Shown in pieces: positions 1-8,613 of a stretch of 64,000 bases of DNA. The DNA is taken from assembly GCF_002080415.1 (NCBI RefSeq), contig NZ_CP020474.1, positions 3,981,501 through 4,045,500 of the forward strand, in the 5' to 3' direction. Both the position numbers and the translations under genes were made by a program. The notes under the pieces are model-generated. The model had not been told where the DNA came from and ran no database searches. It saw only the letters and a program-made list of their open reading frames with translations. The DNA comes from Roseovarius mucosus. Lineage in GTDB: Bacteria; Pseudomonadota; Alphaproteobacteria; Rhodobacterales; Rhodobacteraceae. The stretch's first letter is position 1. Each line of letters opens with the position of its first letter.

Positions 1-642
1 CCAGCTGTCATAATCGGTGATCATGGCGACAGAGGCGTAGCACAGTTCCGCCTCGCGGGCGAGTTTGGCCTCGGGCATGCCGGTCATGCCGATGACATCG
101 CAGCCCCAGACAGTGCGATAGAGGTTTGACTCGGCCAGTGTCGAGAATTGCGGGCCTTCCATCGCCAGATAGGTGCCGCCCCGATGCACGGTGATGCCCG
201 CGTCCTGTGCTGCGGTTTCACAGGCGTCCGAGAGGCGGGGGCAGGTGGGATGCGCGACGCTGACATGCGCCACGCAGCCGGGGCCAAAAAAGGATTTCTC
301 GCGCGCGAAGGTGCGGTCGATATACTGATCTATGACAAGAAAGTCGCCCGGTGCCAGATCTTCGCGGAACGAGCCGCAGGCCGAGACCGAGATGACATCC
401 GTGACACCCAGCCGTTTGAGCGCGTCAATATTGGCGCGGTACGGAACAGAGGAAGGGCTATGCACATGGCCACGCCCATGGCGGGGCAGAAAGGCCATCG
501 GCACCCCATCAAGCGTCCCGGTCAGGATCGCATCAGAGGCCGCGCCCCACGGGGTTTCTACTGCGCGCCATTCGGCCCCTTGCAACCCGTCGATCTCGTA
601 AAGCCCGGAGCCGCCGATCACTCCGATCATGGTCTTTGTCAT
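1..642 (-). CDS. mtnP: S-methyl-5'-thioadenosine phosphorylase, 3' end cut by window edge
   Basis: The visible 214 residues start MTKTMIGVIGGSGLYE, the phosphate-binding glycine motif of the MTAP/purine nucleoside phosphorylase family. They continue through PRHGRGH, SVSACGS and AMEGPQFST segments to a MTGMPEA block that lies in the substrate pocket of this family. The enzyme phosphorolyses methylthioadenosine to adenine and methylthioribose-1-phosphate, the first step of methionine salvage in the cytoplasm. The start at 642 opens directly on the family N-terminus. The frame is open to base 1, so roughly the last quarter of the usual length of about 290 residues lies outside. A sister purine nucleoside phosphorylase is possible, but the GMTGMPEA segment favours MTAP. 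Confidence 0.9.
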   Translation of the reverse strand, partial: MTKTMIGVIGGSGLYEIDGLQGAEWRAVETPWGAASDAILTGTLDGVPMAFLPRHGRGHVHSPSSVPYRANIDALKRLGVTDVISVSACGSFREDLAPGDFLVIDQYIDRTFAREKSFFGPGCVAHVSVAHPTCPRLSDACETAAQDAGITVHRGGTYLAMEGPQFSTLAESNLYRTVWGCDVIGMTGMPEAKLAREAELCYASVAMITDYDSW

Positions 643-706
643 GTGCCGCTATCCTGTTTGGTGCCTCTTTCTGCCATGGTTACGACGGTTCGCGGCAAAT
701 GAAAAT

Positions 707-764
707 GCCCGCGCGGTCCGTGATCCGCGCGGGCCTGCCCGCCTGTCCTCCTCGGCAGGCGGGC
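707..764 (-). terminator. Two adjacent GC-rich hairpins downstream of the hydrolase gene
   Basis: GCCCGCGCGG (707-716) pairs with CCGCGCGGGC (725-734), and on the minus strand the stem is followed by ATTTTC, as in an intrinsic terminator. A second stem, GCCCGCCTG (737-745) with CAGGCGGGC (756-764), lies just before it. Both lie directly after the minus-strand hydrolase stop at 781. The U-tract is short, so efficiency is uncertain. Confidence 0.6.
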
Positions 765-780
765 GCTGTGGCGGCGGGCG

Positions 781-1593
781 TCAGCCCAGCATCGCCACGA
801 CCTCTTCGGTGGTCCAGACGGCGTTGGCCATGTAGCGGAAATTGATAAGCGCCGCGAGATAACCATCGCCTTCGGGCAGCATCGCGGCGGCGGTGGCGTC
901 CTTGATCACGGCCACCTCGAATCCTTGTTCCAGCAGTTCGCGCATATGGGCTTCGGTGCACAGATTGGCGGACATGCCCGCGAGGATCACTTGGTCGATG
1001 CCCTGTTTGCGCAGTTGCAGGGCAAGGTCATTATGCTCTGGCCCGTAGAGCTTGTGCGGTGAGGTGACGATGGTCTTGCCGTCATGGATATAGGGTTTGT
1101 AAAGATCGAGGAAATCGGCACCGGAGCCTTCGAAGCCTTCCAGTGACAGGGGATCCTTGCGATCGAACATGCCGATGTTGTGCATCAGCTTTTCCAATGC
1201 GCCTTCGAATTTCCAGCCGTGATCGACGGGATAGTAATAATGCGGCGACACGGCGACCGTGATGCCCGCAGCCTTGGCCGCTTTGAACAGGCTTTCGATA
1301 TTGGCGACGGTGTTGTTGCGCTCGACGCTGGCACCGACCACACCCCAGGTTACGCCATTGGGGCTGAGAAAATCGTTCTGCGGATCGGTGACGACAAGGG
1401 CGACGCGGGAGAGGTCAATTTTCATATCGCTGGGCGGAAGGGCGGGCTCTGCAGGTTCCGCGTAGGGGTTTTCCTGCGCCTGTGCGCCGGTGGCGGCAAG
1501 GCCGGTTGCAGCGGCGGCAATGGCCACGGTGCCGGTCAGCGCCTGACGGCGGGTGAGTTTCGGCTCGTGGTCGTGGTCATGATTGTTGCACAT
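781..1593 (-). CDS. Tat-exported isochorismatase-family cysteine hydrolase
   Basis: This 270-residue protein has an N-terminal twin-arginine signal (LTRRQALTG followed by an Ala-rich stretch ending GAQAQ near residue 40), so it is probably folded in the cytoplasm and exported. A histidine/aspartate-rich stretch (HDHDHE) precedes the twin arginine. The mature part has the isochorismatase fold, with a plausible Asp70 (VVTDPQND), Lys181 (SPHKLYG) and Cys212 (NLCTEAHM) catalytic triad. Family members hydrolyse small amides or imides such as carbamoyl compounds and nicotinamide; the substrate here cannot be read from sequence. It is transcribed away from an AraC-family gene that may control it. 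A periplasmic member of a usually cytosolic family is somewhat unusual. Confidence 0.85.
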   Translation of the reverse strand: MCNNHDHDHEPKLTRRQALTGTVAIAAAATGLAATGAQAQENPYAEPAEPALPPSDMKIDLSRVALVVTDPQNDFLSPNGVTWGVVGASVERNNTVANIESLFKAAKAAGITVAVSPHYYYPVDHGWKFEGALEKLMHNIGMFDRKDPLSLEGFEGSGADFLDLYKPYIHDGKTIVTSPHKLYGPEHNDLALQLRKQGIDQVILAGMSANLCTEAHMRELLEQGFEVAVIKDATAAAMLPEGDGYLAALINFRYMANAVWTTEEVVAMLG

Positions 1594-1723
1594 GGTCTGT
1601 CTCTCCTGAGTGGGTGTTGAATAAAGAATGTCTGACAGGGGCTATGTGCCTTTGCGTCCCGAATTCGGGCGTGAGCAATTATTTCTGTGCCAATACGACC
1701 GCAGCCGTGCCAGTCTATCGACC

Positions 1724-2638
1724 ATGCAGATCACAGAGACCCATGACCGTATCCTGAGCGAGCTCGATATACAGCCCGAGCCCTTTGCGCTTTGCGCGCT
1801 GGAGGGGGTGTGTAGCCTTGGGTTGGGGCGGGTGCCGGGGGCGACCTTGCATTACGTGCTGAGTGGCGAGGGGTATCTAAGCCTGCAAGGCCATGCGCCG
1901 ATCCTGCTGGCCCCGGGGCGTCTGGTGCTGGTGCCGTCTTGTGCGCGGCATTCGCTGAGCCACACCGGTGCCGGCGCAACAATGGTGCCTGAATGCAGGC
2001 CTGCCGGGCTTGATCTTGAAGAGCATGTGGCGCGGGGCGAGGGCGAGGGCACGATGGTGGTGCTTTGCGCACGACTGCATCTGGGATTGCGGGGCACGCA
2101 TGGGCTGATTGACCTGATGCGCGCGCCGCTCAGTCTGGATTTGACCACGACACCGGGTGCCGCGCGGGCGATGGAGACGCTGTTGGGTGAGGTCGTGCAG
2201 CACCGCACCGGCGGGCGGGCCATGGTGCGCGTGTTGCTCTTGCAATGTGTGATCGAGATGTTGCGAGGGCGGCTTGAGGCGGGTGATCCGGGGGTCATGT
2301 GGCTGGGCGCCTTGGCTGATCCGGGGCTTTGGCGCGCGCTTTGTGCCATGCTCGACGATCCCGGTGCGCCGCATGCTCTGGAAAGTCTGGCTGAGGCCGC
2401 GGGAATGAGCCGGTCGCGCTTTGCGGTGCGGTTTCAGGCGGCCTATGGGCAGGGGCCGATGGGTTTTCTACGCGCGCTGCGCTTGGCGCGCGCGGCGCAG
2501 CTCTTGGTGGATCAGCGCGTGCCGGTCAAGCGGGTAGCGCAGATGGTGGGATTTGCCAGCCGCAGCGCCTTTAGCCGCGCCTTTGTCGAGGCGTGGGGGC
2601 AGTCGCCGCGCGCGTTTCGGCTGGGGAAAGAGCGGTGA
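1724..2638 (+). CDS. AraC-family transcriptional regulator with cupin sensor domain
   Basis: The N-terminal half (about residues 15-190) looks like the AraC_binding_6 cupin domain: LHYVLSGEGYL then LAPGRLVLVP. The C-terminal 100 residues contain two helix-turn-helices, including LAEAAGMSRSRFAVRF and VGFASRSAFSRAF, the AraC/XylS signature. The frame is open upstream to 1628, but the family N-terminus fits the ATG at 1724 (MQITETHDR), giving 304 residues. No good ribosome-binding site is visible at either start. The gene is divergent from the exported cysteine hydrolase, so local control of that gene is the simplest inference. Its stop is immediately next to the convergent PleD-like gene. Confidence 0.85.
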   Translation: MQITETHDRILSELDIQPEPFALCALEGVCSLGLGRVPGATLHYVLSGEGYLSLQGHAPILLAPGRLVLVPSCARHSLSHTGAGATMVPECRPAGLDLEEHVARGEGEGTMVVLCARLHLGLRGTHGLIDLMRAPLSLDLTTTPGAARAMETLLGEVVQHRTGGRAMVRVLLLQCVIEMLRGRLEAGDPGVMWLGALADPGLWRALCAMLDDPGAPHALESLAEAAGMSRSRFAVRFQAAYGQGPMGFLRALRLARAAQLLVDQRVPVKRVAQMVGFASRSAFSRAFVEAWGQSPRAFRLGKER

Positions 2639-4030
2639 CTACGCGGCAGAGCGGGCGCAGAATGTGACCATGTTGCGCCCCTGCGCCTTGGCCGCATAGA
2701 GCGCGCGATCCGCCTCTTCCAACAATTGCCCGACGCTTGCTGCCGGACGGGTGGGTGCTGGTGTTGCCATGGTCACACCGATTGAGATGGTCACATGCAG
2801 TGGGGCAAGGCCACTGGCCAGCGGAATTGGAGTCTGCGCGATCATGGCGCAGAGCCGGTCGGCGGTGCGTTGGGCGCGCCTGCGGCTGGTGGCCGGGGTC
2901 ACGATCAAAAACTCTTCGCCACCGATCCGGGCAAGCATGTCGCCTTCACGCAAATGCGCGCGCAGATGGTGCGTGACCTCGCAAAGCACCCGGTCACCGG
3001 CTGCGTGCCCGTGGCGATCGTTGACCTGTTTGAAAAAATCGAGATCGGCCAACATGACGGCAAAGCTTTCGCCCGAAAGCTGACTGGTTTCGATCAGCTG
3101 TTGCAGGAACGGTAGGGCAAAGCGTCGGTTATGCGCTCCGGTCAGCGGATCGAGCATGGCCGCATTCAGCCCGTCGCGCAATGCTCTGCGCAGTCGTTCG
3201 CCGCGCCGTTTGCGGCGCAGCTGTGCGGAGAGGCGCAAAATCAGCTCTCGTGCGTCGGGAGGGCCTGTGATCACGTCATCCGCGCCCATGTCGAGCAGGG
3301 TCACGCCAAGGGCCGCGGCATCGGCCTCTACAAGCGCGATGATCGGGCGGGCACGGCTGCGCGGGGCGGCCTTGAGGTCAGCCAGAAGGCGCAGGCCCTC
3401 TTCGGCCTCGGCGCCGGTGATCTGCAGCAAATAGACATCGGCCTGCTGTGGGGCATCTGAGAACGAAAGGGCGCGATCTGCGTCGATAACGGACGTGACA
3501 TGGGGTGAATAGCGCGCGAGCAGAGTTTGCAGGCCAAAGGCCCCGGCGCGGGTACGCGCGATGATGCCGATGCGACCGGGCGCGTCAAAGCCTGGAGGGG
3601 CCTCGGCAAAGCCCAAAGCCTGCGTGCTGCCGATTTGCAGGCTGAGTTCCTGTTCACCATGATGCTGACGCAGCAGATTGCGCAGGCGGGCCAAAAGCAG
3701 CGCTTCGGGCACGGGCTTGCTCAGGACGTCATCCGCCCCGGCGCTGAGGGCTAGGCGACGTTCTGCTGAACAGTGCGTCATCTGGAGAATCATGATCGGC
3801 GTGGCCCTTGTTTCATCCGAGCGGCGCAGGGATTTGACGAAGTCTGCCGCAGTGGCATCAGGCAGCTGCGCATTGGCCAGAATGAGATCGGGCCGCTCGA
3901 CGGCAGCAAGGCGCAAACCTTCTTTTGCCGACGCCGCCTGCACGACCTCGTAATGTGCGCTGCATAATTTGACCTTCAACACGATCCTGTTGGTTGCAAG
4001 ATCGTCGACGATCAGAATTTTTCCTGACAT
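2639..4030 (-). CDS. pleD: PleD-like response regulator / diguanylate cyclase (REC-REC-GGDEF)
   Basis: The protein has 463 residues from the ATG at 4030 (MSGKILIVDD). A receiver domain covers about 1-120, a second degenerate receiver about 150-270, and a GGDEF domain 285-460 with active-site GGEEF at 370-374 and a c-di-GMP inhibitory site RxxD at 361-364. The domain order is that of PleD, which makes c-di-GMP. The first receiver keeps the acidic pair (D9, D10) and the Lys (SKP), but residue 53, the PleD phospho-acceptor Asp, is Asn (LILANAQLP). The second receiver also lacks an acceptor Asp. Activation by ordinary phosphorylation therefore looks impossible. It is divergent from the DUF3572 gene. 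Confidence 0.85.
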   Translation of the reverse strand: MSGKILIVDDLATNRIVLKVKLCSAHYEVVQAASAKEGLRLAAVERPDLILANAQLPDATAADFVKSLRRSDETRATPIMILQMTHCSAERRLALSAGADDVLSKPVPEALLLARLRNLLRQHHGEQELSLQIGSTQALGFAEAPPGFDAPGRIGIIARTRAGAFGLQTLLARYSPHVTSVIDADRALSFSDAPQQADVYLLQITGAEAEEGLRLLADLKAAPRSRARPIIALVEADAAALGVTLLDMGADDVITGPPDARELILRLSAQLRRKRRGERLRRALRDGLNAAMLDPLTGAHNRRFALPFLQQLIETSQLSGESFAVMLADLDFFKQVNDRHGHAAGDRVLCEVTHHLRAHLREGDMLARIGGEEFLIVTPATSRRRAQRTADRLCAMIAQTPIPLASGLAPLHVTISIGVTMATPAPTRPAASVGQLLEEADRALYAAKAQGRNMVTFCARSAA

Positions 4031-4122
4031 GGACGCGACGCCTTTGCTCTTGCCCTTTACGATTGGTTCACTATCCATGGCAGAGGTTAAGAAAACCTTT
4101 CCAGAAATTAACCGGGATCACG

Positions 4123-4401
4123 ATGCAGCAGGAAACCGCCGAAACAATTGCCTTGCAGGCGCTGGGCTGGCTTGCGACGCAAGATGATCTTTTGCCGGTC
4201 TTCTTGGGGGCGACGGGGGCCTCGGAACAGGATGTGCGCGCGCGTGCTACGGAACCCGAATTTCTGGGGGCCGTGCTGGATTTCCTGATGATGGATGACG
4301 CATGGATCGTAGGCTTCTGCGATGCGCAGGGGTTGAAATACGAAACGCCGATGATGGCGCGCGCGGCGCTGCCGGGCGGGGCGCAGATGAGCTGGACATG
4401 A
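4123..4401 (+). CDS. DUF3572 family protein
   Basis: This 92-residue protein beginning MQQETAETIALQALGWLA matches the DUF3572 family of small, mostly helical alphaproteobacterial proteins of unknown function. The frame is open from further upstream, but the ATG at 4123 opens on the family start. It ends in an ATGA overlap with the following HAD phosphatase gene, so the two are probably co-translated. It is divergent from the PleD-like gene. No catalytic motif is visible. Confidence 0.8.
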   Translation: MQQETAETIALQALGWLATQDDLLPVFLGATGASEQDVRARATEPEFLGAVLDFLMMDDAWIVGFCDAQGLKYETPMMARAALPGGAQMSWT

Positions 4402-5090
4402 GCAGGGCTGACGGAATTCTCTTTGACAAGGACGGCACGCTGTTTGATTTCCACGCCACCTGGAGCGTCTGGGCCCATGGGGTGATTTCTGATCTCTCGG
4501 CGGGCGATGCCGATGTCATGGCGCGAATGGCGGATGAGGCGCATTATGATTTGGTGGCGCGGCGCTTTCACCCCACAAGCCCGATCATCGCGGGCACCAA
4601 CCGCGAGGCGGCCGAATGTCTTGGGCGGGCCTTGCCGGGCCGCGCCATAGAAGAAATAGAAGAACATCTGATGATGTCCTCAGGCTCGGCCCCTCTGGCC
4701 CCGGCTGTGCCGCTCGCGCCCTATCTCGAAGGGCTTGCGGCGAGGGGGTTAAGGCTGGGCGTGATGACCAATGACACGGAATACGGCGCGCGCGCGCACT
4801 TGGGGGCGGCCGGTGTGCTTGGGCATTTCGATTTTATCGCCGGGTTTGATTCCGGCTATGGGGCCAAGCCCGCGCCGGGGCCGCTTTTGGCCTTTGCGCG
4901 CGCCATGGCGCTCGAGCCTGCTCGTGTGGTCATGGTGGGGGACAGCACACATGACCTTGTGGCAGGGCGTGCGGCCGGGATGCAATGCGTGGGCGTGCTG
5001 ACCGGCACCGCCACTTGCAGCGATCTTGAGCCGCTGGCTGATATCGTCCTGCCTGACATCGGGCATATCCCGGCTTGGCTGACCGCATGA
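4398..5090 (+). CDS. HAD-superfamily hydrolase, phosphoglycolate phosphatase-like
   Basis: The 230-residue protein starts at the ATG overlapping the DUF3572 stop (ATGA). HAD motif I is FDKDGTL (nucleophile Asp10, acid/base Asp12). Motif II is GVMTND and motif IV is VMVGDSTHDLVAGRAAG, with the helical cap domain between motifs I and II. Phosphoglycolate phosphatase and related 2-carbon phosphate phosphatases have this layout; the exact substrate cannot be decided. It overlaps the next gene by 4 bases, giving a tight three-gene operon. Confidence 0.85.
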   Translation: MSRADGILFDKDGTLFDFHATWSVWAHGVISDLSAGDADVMARMADEAHYDLVARRFHPTSPIIAGTNREAAECLGRALPGRAIEEIEEHLMMSSGSAPLAPAVPLAPYLEGLAARGLRLGVMTNDTEYGARAHLGAAGVLGHFDFIAGFDSGYGAKPAPGPLLAFARAMALEPARVVMVGDSTHDLVAGRAAGMQCVGVLTGTATCSDLEPLADIVLPDIGHIPAWLTA

Positions 5091-5974
5091 GGCAACACCC
5101 GCTGTTTGGGCTGGCGCTGGCGACGTTCGGCGCGCTGATGCTGACGCCGGATGCGCTTTTCATGCGGTGGTCGGGCATGGGCGGTTATCAGATGGTCGGC
5201 TGGCGCGGGTTGCTCATGGGGCTGGTGTTTCTGATCCTCTGGGCTCTGACCTCCAAGCACCGGCTGCGCGACCTGAGCATTCTGGCCAGTGGTTACGCGA
5301 TTGGTATCGTGGTGTGCCAATATGCCAATGCAACGCTTTTCAGTCTTGGCATCGCCAATGCGCCGGTTGCTGTCGTGCTCTTTGCCGTGGCGACGGTGCC
5401 GGTCTTTGCCGCGATTTTTGCGCGGGCCATCATCGGAGAGCCGACGCGCTTGGCCACATGGATCACCATTGCCGTTGTGATGGGAGGTATTGCGCTGGCA
5501 GTCTTTGGCGGAGGTCACGGCGATGTCACGCTGGACCGCGCCGCCCTTTGGGGGGCGCTTGCGGGATTGGGCGTGGCGATGGTGCTGGCGCTTAACTTTG
5601 TGATCCTGCGGGCGCAGCCGCAGGTTCCGATCCTCTTGGTGATCGGGTTGGGGGCGGTTCTGGCGGGGGCCACGGGCGTGATCGTGACCGGACCTGCCGC
5701 GATGATGCAGGGCGAAGTGTGGGCCATTGCGATTTGTGGGCTTGTGATCCTGCCGGTGTCGTTCTTTTCGCTCTCGCTCGCGTCGCGCTATACCCATGCC
5801 TCGAATGTGAGCCTGCTGCTCTTGCTTGAAACGGTGATGGGTCCGCTCTGGGTCTGGCTGGGCACGGGTGAGGGGCCCACACCAATGATGCTTTTGGGCG
5901 GTACGATTGTGGTGGTGAGCCTGGCGATTTACCTCTGGCAGACGGGACGGCGGCGCATGGCGCTGCAATCGTGA
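5087..5974 (+). CDS. EamA/DMT-family membrane transporter
   Basis: The protein has 295 residues with about ten hydrophobic segments in two EamA repeats. The first begins at residue 6 (LFGLALATFGALMLTPDALF) and the second near residue 155. Family members export metabolites or amino acids across the inner membrane; the substrate is not predictable. The start ATG overlaps the stop of the HAD gene (ATGA), which is preferred over an in-frame ATG 12 bases upstream. Confidence 0.85.
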   Translation: MRQHPLFGLALATFGALMLTPDALFMRWSGMGGYQMVGWRGLLMGLVFLILWALTSKHRLRDLSILASGYAIGIVVCQYANATLFSLGIANAPVAVVLFAVATVPVFAAIFARAIIGEPTRLATWITIAVVMGGIALAVFGGGHGDVTLDRAALWGALAGLGVAMVLALNFVILRAQPQVPILLVIGLGAVLAGATGVIVTGPAAMMQGEVWAIAICGLVILPVSFFSLSLASRYTHASNVSLLLLLETVMGPLWVWLGTGEGPTPMMLLGGTIVVVSLAIYLWQTGRRRMALQS

Positions 5975-6074
5975 TCCGTGAAAAGCAAAAACGACAGGAT
6001 ACGTCGCTAAGCGGCATGTGAGGCTGCCCTGAGCGGTGTTTCGTTAGCTCAAACGAGCACCGGAGGGGCATCAG

Positions 6075-7637
6075 ATGGCCGAAGATCTCAAACGCAGGAC
6101 ACGCAGTGGCGGGCGCGCAGGCGGGGTTGCCCGGCGCGGCAGTGCCGTGATCGAACAGATGCCGTGGAACCCGCCCATCAACCGCGACCGCCCGACAGAG
6201 CCATTGACGGATGCGGGCGTTCTGGCCATCCATGATGGCGCGATGCGGATCCTCGAAGAGATCGGGATTGAGTTTCTCAACCCTGAAGCGGTGGCGATCC
6301 TGCGCGCCTCTGGCGGCTGCCAGATCAATGGCGAGAATGTCCGCATGGGCCGAGATTTCGTCATGGAGATCATTGGCAGGGCCCCGGAAAGCTGGACCAT
6401 CACGCCGCGCAATCCCGACCGCACGATTACCATGGGCGGCAATCATCTGAATTTCGGCAATGTGTCTTCACCGCCGAGTTATTGGGATATGAAGATCGGG
6501 CGCAAGGTCGCGGGCACGCGCGAGATGTGCCAGAACCTGTTGAAACTGACGCAGTATTTCAACTGTATCCACTTTGCAGGCGGCTACCCGGTGGAACCGC
6601 AGGATATTCATGCCAGCGTCCGGCATCTTGATGTGCTCTATGACAAGCTGACGCTGACCGACAAGGCGATGCACGCCTATAGCTTGGGCGCAGAGCGGGT
6701 CGATGATGTGATGGAAATGGTGCGCATCGCGGGGGGGCTGACCCACGAGAAATTCGAGGCCAGCCCGCGCATGTATACCAACATCAACTCGACCTCTCCT
6801 TTGAAGCATGACTATCCGATGCTGGATGGCTGGATGCGCCTGGCGCGGCGCGGTCAAGGGCTGGTGGTGACGCCATTCACCTTGGCCGGGGCCATGGCGC
6901 CGGTGACGATGGCGGGGGCGGTTGCGCAGTCGATCGCAGAGGCGCTTTGCGCGGTGGTTCTCGCGCAGATTATCCGCCCCGGCGCGCCCTGTGCGATTGG
7001 CACCTTCACCAGCAATGTCGACATGAAATCCGGGGCACCTGCCTTTGGCACGCCCGAATATATGCGCGCGACACAGATGACCGGGCAATTGGCACGGTTC
7101 TACAAGCTGCCGATGCGTGCCTCTGGCGTCTGCGCCGCGAACGTGCCCGATGGGCAGGCGATGTGGGAGACGTCAAACAGCCTCTGGTCGGCGGTGCAGG
7201 CGGGGGCGCATATGGTCTATCATGCGGCCGGTTGGCTCGAGGGTGGGCTGATTGCAAGCCCTGAGAAATTCATCATGGACTGCGAAATATTGCAGCAAAT
7301 TCAGCGCTATATGGACCCGATGCTGACCGCCACCGGACCTGACGATATCGCAATCGAGGCGATCCGAGAGGTGGGAGACAAGGGGCATTTCTTTGGCATC
7401 CAGCACACGCAGGACCGCTATACGACGGCGTTCTATCAACCCTTCCTGAGTGATTGGCGCAATTACGAGGCATGGGAGGCGGCAGGTGCAGTCTGGACCC
7501 CGGCGCGCGCGCATCAGGTGTTTCAGGACATCATTGCCGGGTTCGAGGCCCCCCCGATGGAGGACGCGGTGCGCGAGGAACTGGCAGATTTCGTGGCGCG
7601 GCGTAAGGCTGAGGGTGGGGCACCGACGGATTTCTGA
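6075..7637 (+). CDS. Trimethylamine methyltransferase (MttB) family protein, non-pyrrolysine type
   Basis: This 520-residue protein has the length and blocks of the MttB family (DYPMLDGWMRLARRGQGLVV, YHAAGWLEGGL, FMDCEILQQI-like segments). It reads through with no in-frame amber codon, so it is a non-pyrrolysine member. Characterised relatives of this type demethylate quaternary amines such as glycine betaine or carnitine and pass the methyl group to a corrinoid protein. The N-terminus is Arg/Gly-rich (KRRTRSGGRAGG). A strong ribosome-binding site (GGAGGGG) lies 8 bases before the ATG. No corrinoid protein or reactivase is next to it, so its partner is encoded elsewhere or it acts differently. 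It stands alone and is followed by a dispersed repeat. Confidence 0.85.
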   Translation: MAEDLKRRTRSGGRAGGVARRGSAVIEQMPWNPPINRDRPTEPLTDAGVLAIHDGAMRILEEIGIEFLNPEAVAILRASGGCQINGENVRMGRDFVMEIIGRAPESWTITPRNPDRTITMGGNHLNFGNVSSPPSYWDMKIGRKVAGTREMCQNLLKLTQYFNCIHFAGGYPVEPQDIHASVRHLDVLYDKLTLTDKAMHAYSLGAERVDDVMEMVRIAGGLTHEKFEASPRMYTNINSTSPLKHDYPMLDGWMRLARRGQGLVVTPFTLAGAMAPVTMAGAVAQSIAEALCAVVLAQIIRPGAPCAIGTFTSNVDMKSGAPAFGTPEYMRATQMTGQLARFYKLPMRASGVCAANVPDGQAMWETSNSLWSAVQAGAHMVYHAAGWLEGGLIASPEKFIMDCEILQQIQRYMDPMLTATGPDDIAIEAIREVGDKGHFFGIQHTQDRYTTAFYQPFLSDWRNYEAWEAAGAVWTPARAHQVFQDIIAGFEAPPMEDAVREELADFVARRKAEGGAPTDF

Positions 7638-7699
7638 TATCGGGCCGGAAACGGGGTGCTTTACCCGCGTCGGTATTCCGGCGGAGCGTGGGGCGGCGG

Positions 7700-7730
7700 G
7701 CGCGGTAGGGGTATTTGGGGCAAGATAAAG
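7700..7730 (+). repeat. Dispersed GTATTT 3'-end repeat, copy 1 (degenerate)
   Basis: GGGGTATTTGGGG followed by CAAGATAAAGG lies 70-90 bases after the mttB stop. It matches the right half of copies at 21390 and 25680 (GTATTT, then GCcA-GAT-AAAG). The GC-rich hairpin half is degenerate here (GGGGCGGCGGGCGC upstream). Confidence 0.5.
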
Positions 7731-7776
7731 GTAAGTGGGGGATTGGGAGTGAATTTCTGAGTGAAAGTAGCCTATC

Positions 7777-8592
7777 TCATCGCGCAAGACGCATGAATGT
7801 AGCTTCAAAAATCGCCACTTGCCCATGCAGCAAATCACGCTGGGGCATGATCAGTTTAGCGAATGGACTCTCAACTGAAGGCTTTGTGCTGTAAAGATTG
7901 AGTGTGACGAAATCGATGGATTCAAGAGTTTTTCTAAGGCGAGCTCCATACACCGGCTCATGGTGGGCCAGCCGGTTTCGCATTTCGTAAATGACTTCGA
8001 GGTGGTCTGCGATATCTGATCGATCAAGCGTCTTGTTGGGGAAGACCTTTTTCAAAACTTGCTTCCAGAGCGTCTTTTCGTAATTCTCTGAAAACATCCG
8101 CTTCCAAAAGAAGATAGTGAGCTGAGCGATCACCTGACTGTCGGGCACGGTGATCATGGATTGGCGCCTTTTGGCAATCGTTCGGTGATTTACATTTTGT
8201 GGCACACCATTGGAATATGCTTGGACATCCAAGGCGGTCTTTTGATCCCCAGTCATTTTCGAATACGCTGCTCGTTGTGCTTGCTGCGTGGCCTTCCCGA
8301 TGGACCCGGTTTCCAAGGACGCCCACCTGAACGTGTTTGGGGGAGGTGTGCGTAACCAATGGCTCCCTCCAAATTTGTTGTTCATGGCGTGGCAAACGGC
8401 ATTACGCAGGGAAACTTCGATTAACCCTGTGACGGCCATGATCGATACACCCAAGCTCATGGTAGTTTGATGGAGCTCTATCGCATCCTCGGGAGCCCCT
8501 GACTTCGTTAGCCCCTGGAAGGTCGCTAGCCTTTCAGCTGAGAGCAAGTTTTGTATTACCTGCATGTCAGCCGCTGACAGAAATCTTGACAT
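7777..8592 (-). CDS. Abi-family protein with HEPN-like RNase motif (candidate phage defence)
   Basis: The protein has 271 residues. An N-terminal block (LIEVSLRNAVCHAMNNKFGG, about residues 57-76) and a C-terminal RNRLAHHEPVYG (R205-x4-H210) are the hallmarks of the Abi_2/AbiD-F abortive infection family. In that family the R-x4-H pair is the proposed HEPN ribonuclease site. Growth arrest or cell death on phage infection is the family expectation, not shown here. The gene sits in a visibly lower-GC islet (about 7.74-8.98 kb) between mttB and the thiamine operon, which suggests transfer. No methylase, helicase or antitoxin is adjacent; the only neighbour in the islet is an unrecognised reading frame. 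Confidence 0.75.
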   Translation of the reverse strand: MSRFLSAADMQVIQNLLSAERLATFQGLTKSGAPEDAIELHQTTMSLGVSIMAVTGLIEVSLRNAVCHAMNNKFGGSHWLRTPPPNTFRWASLETGSIGKATQQAQRAAYSKMTGDQKTALDVQAYSNGVPQNVNHRTIAKRRQSMITVPDSQVIAQLTIFFWKRMFSENYEKTLWKQVLKKVFPNKTLDRSDIADHLEVIYEMRNRLAHHEPVYGARLRKTLESIDFVTLNLYSTKPSVESPFAKLIMPQRDLLHGQVAIFEATFMRLAR

Positions 8593-8613
8593 TTACTGTG
8601 CTTCTCACTAAAC

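Noticed and set aside
4856..5968. 370-codon minus-strand frame opposite the HAD and EamA genes
   Set aside because: Composition (His, Arg, Pro, Gln) is that of an antisense shadow; both opposite genes have family motifs.
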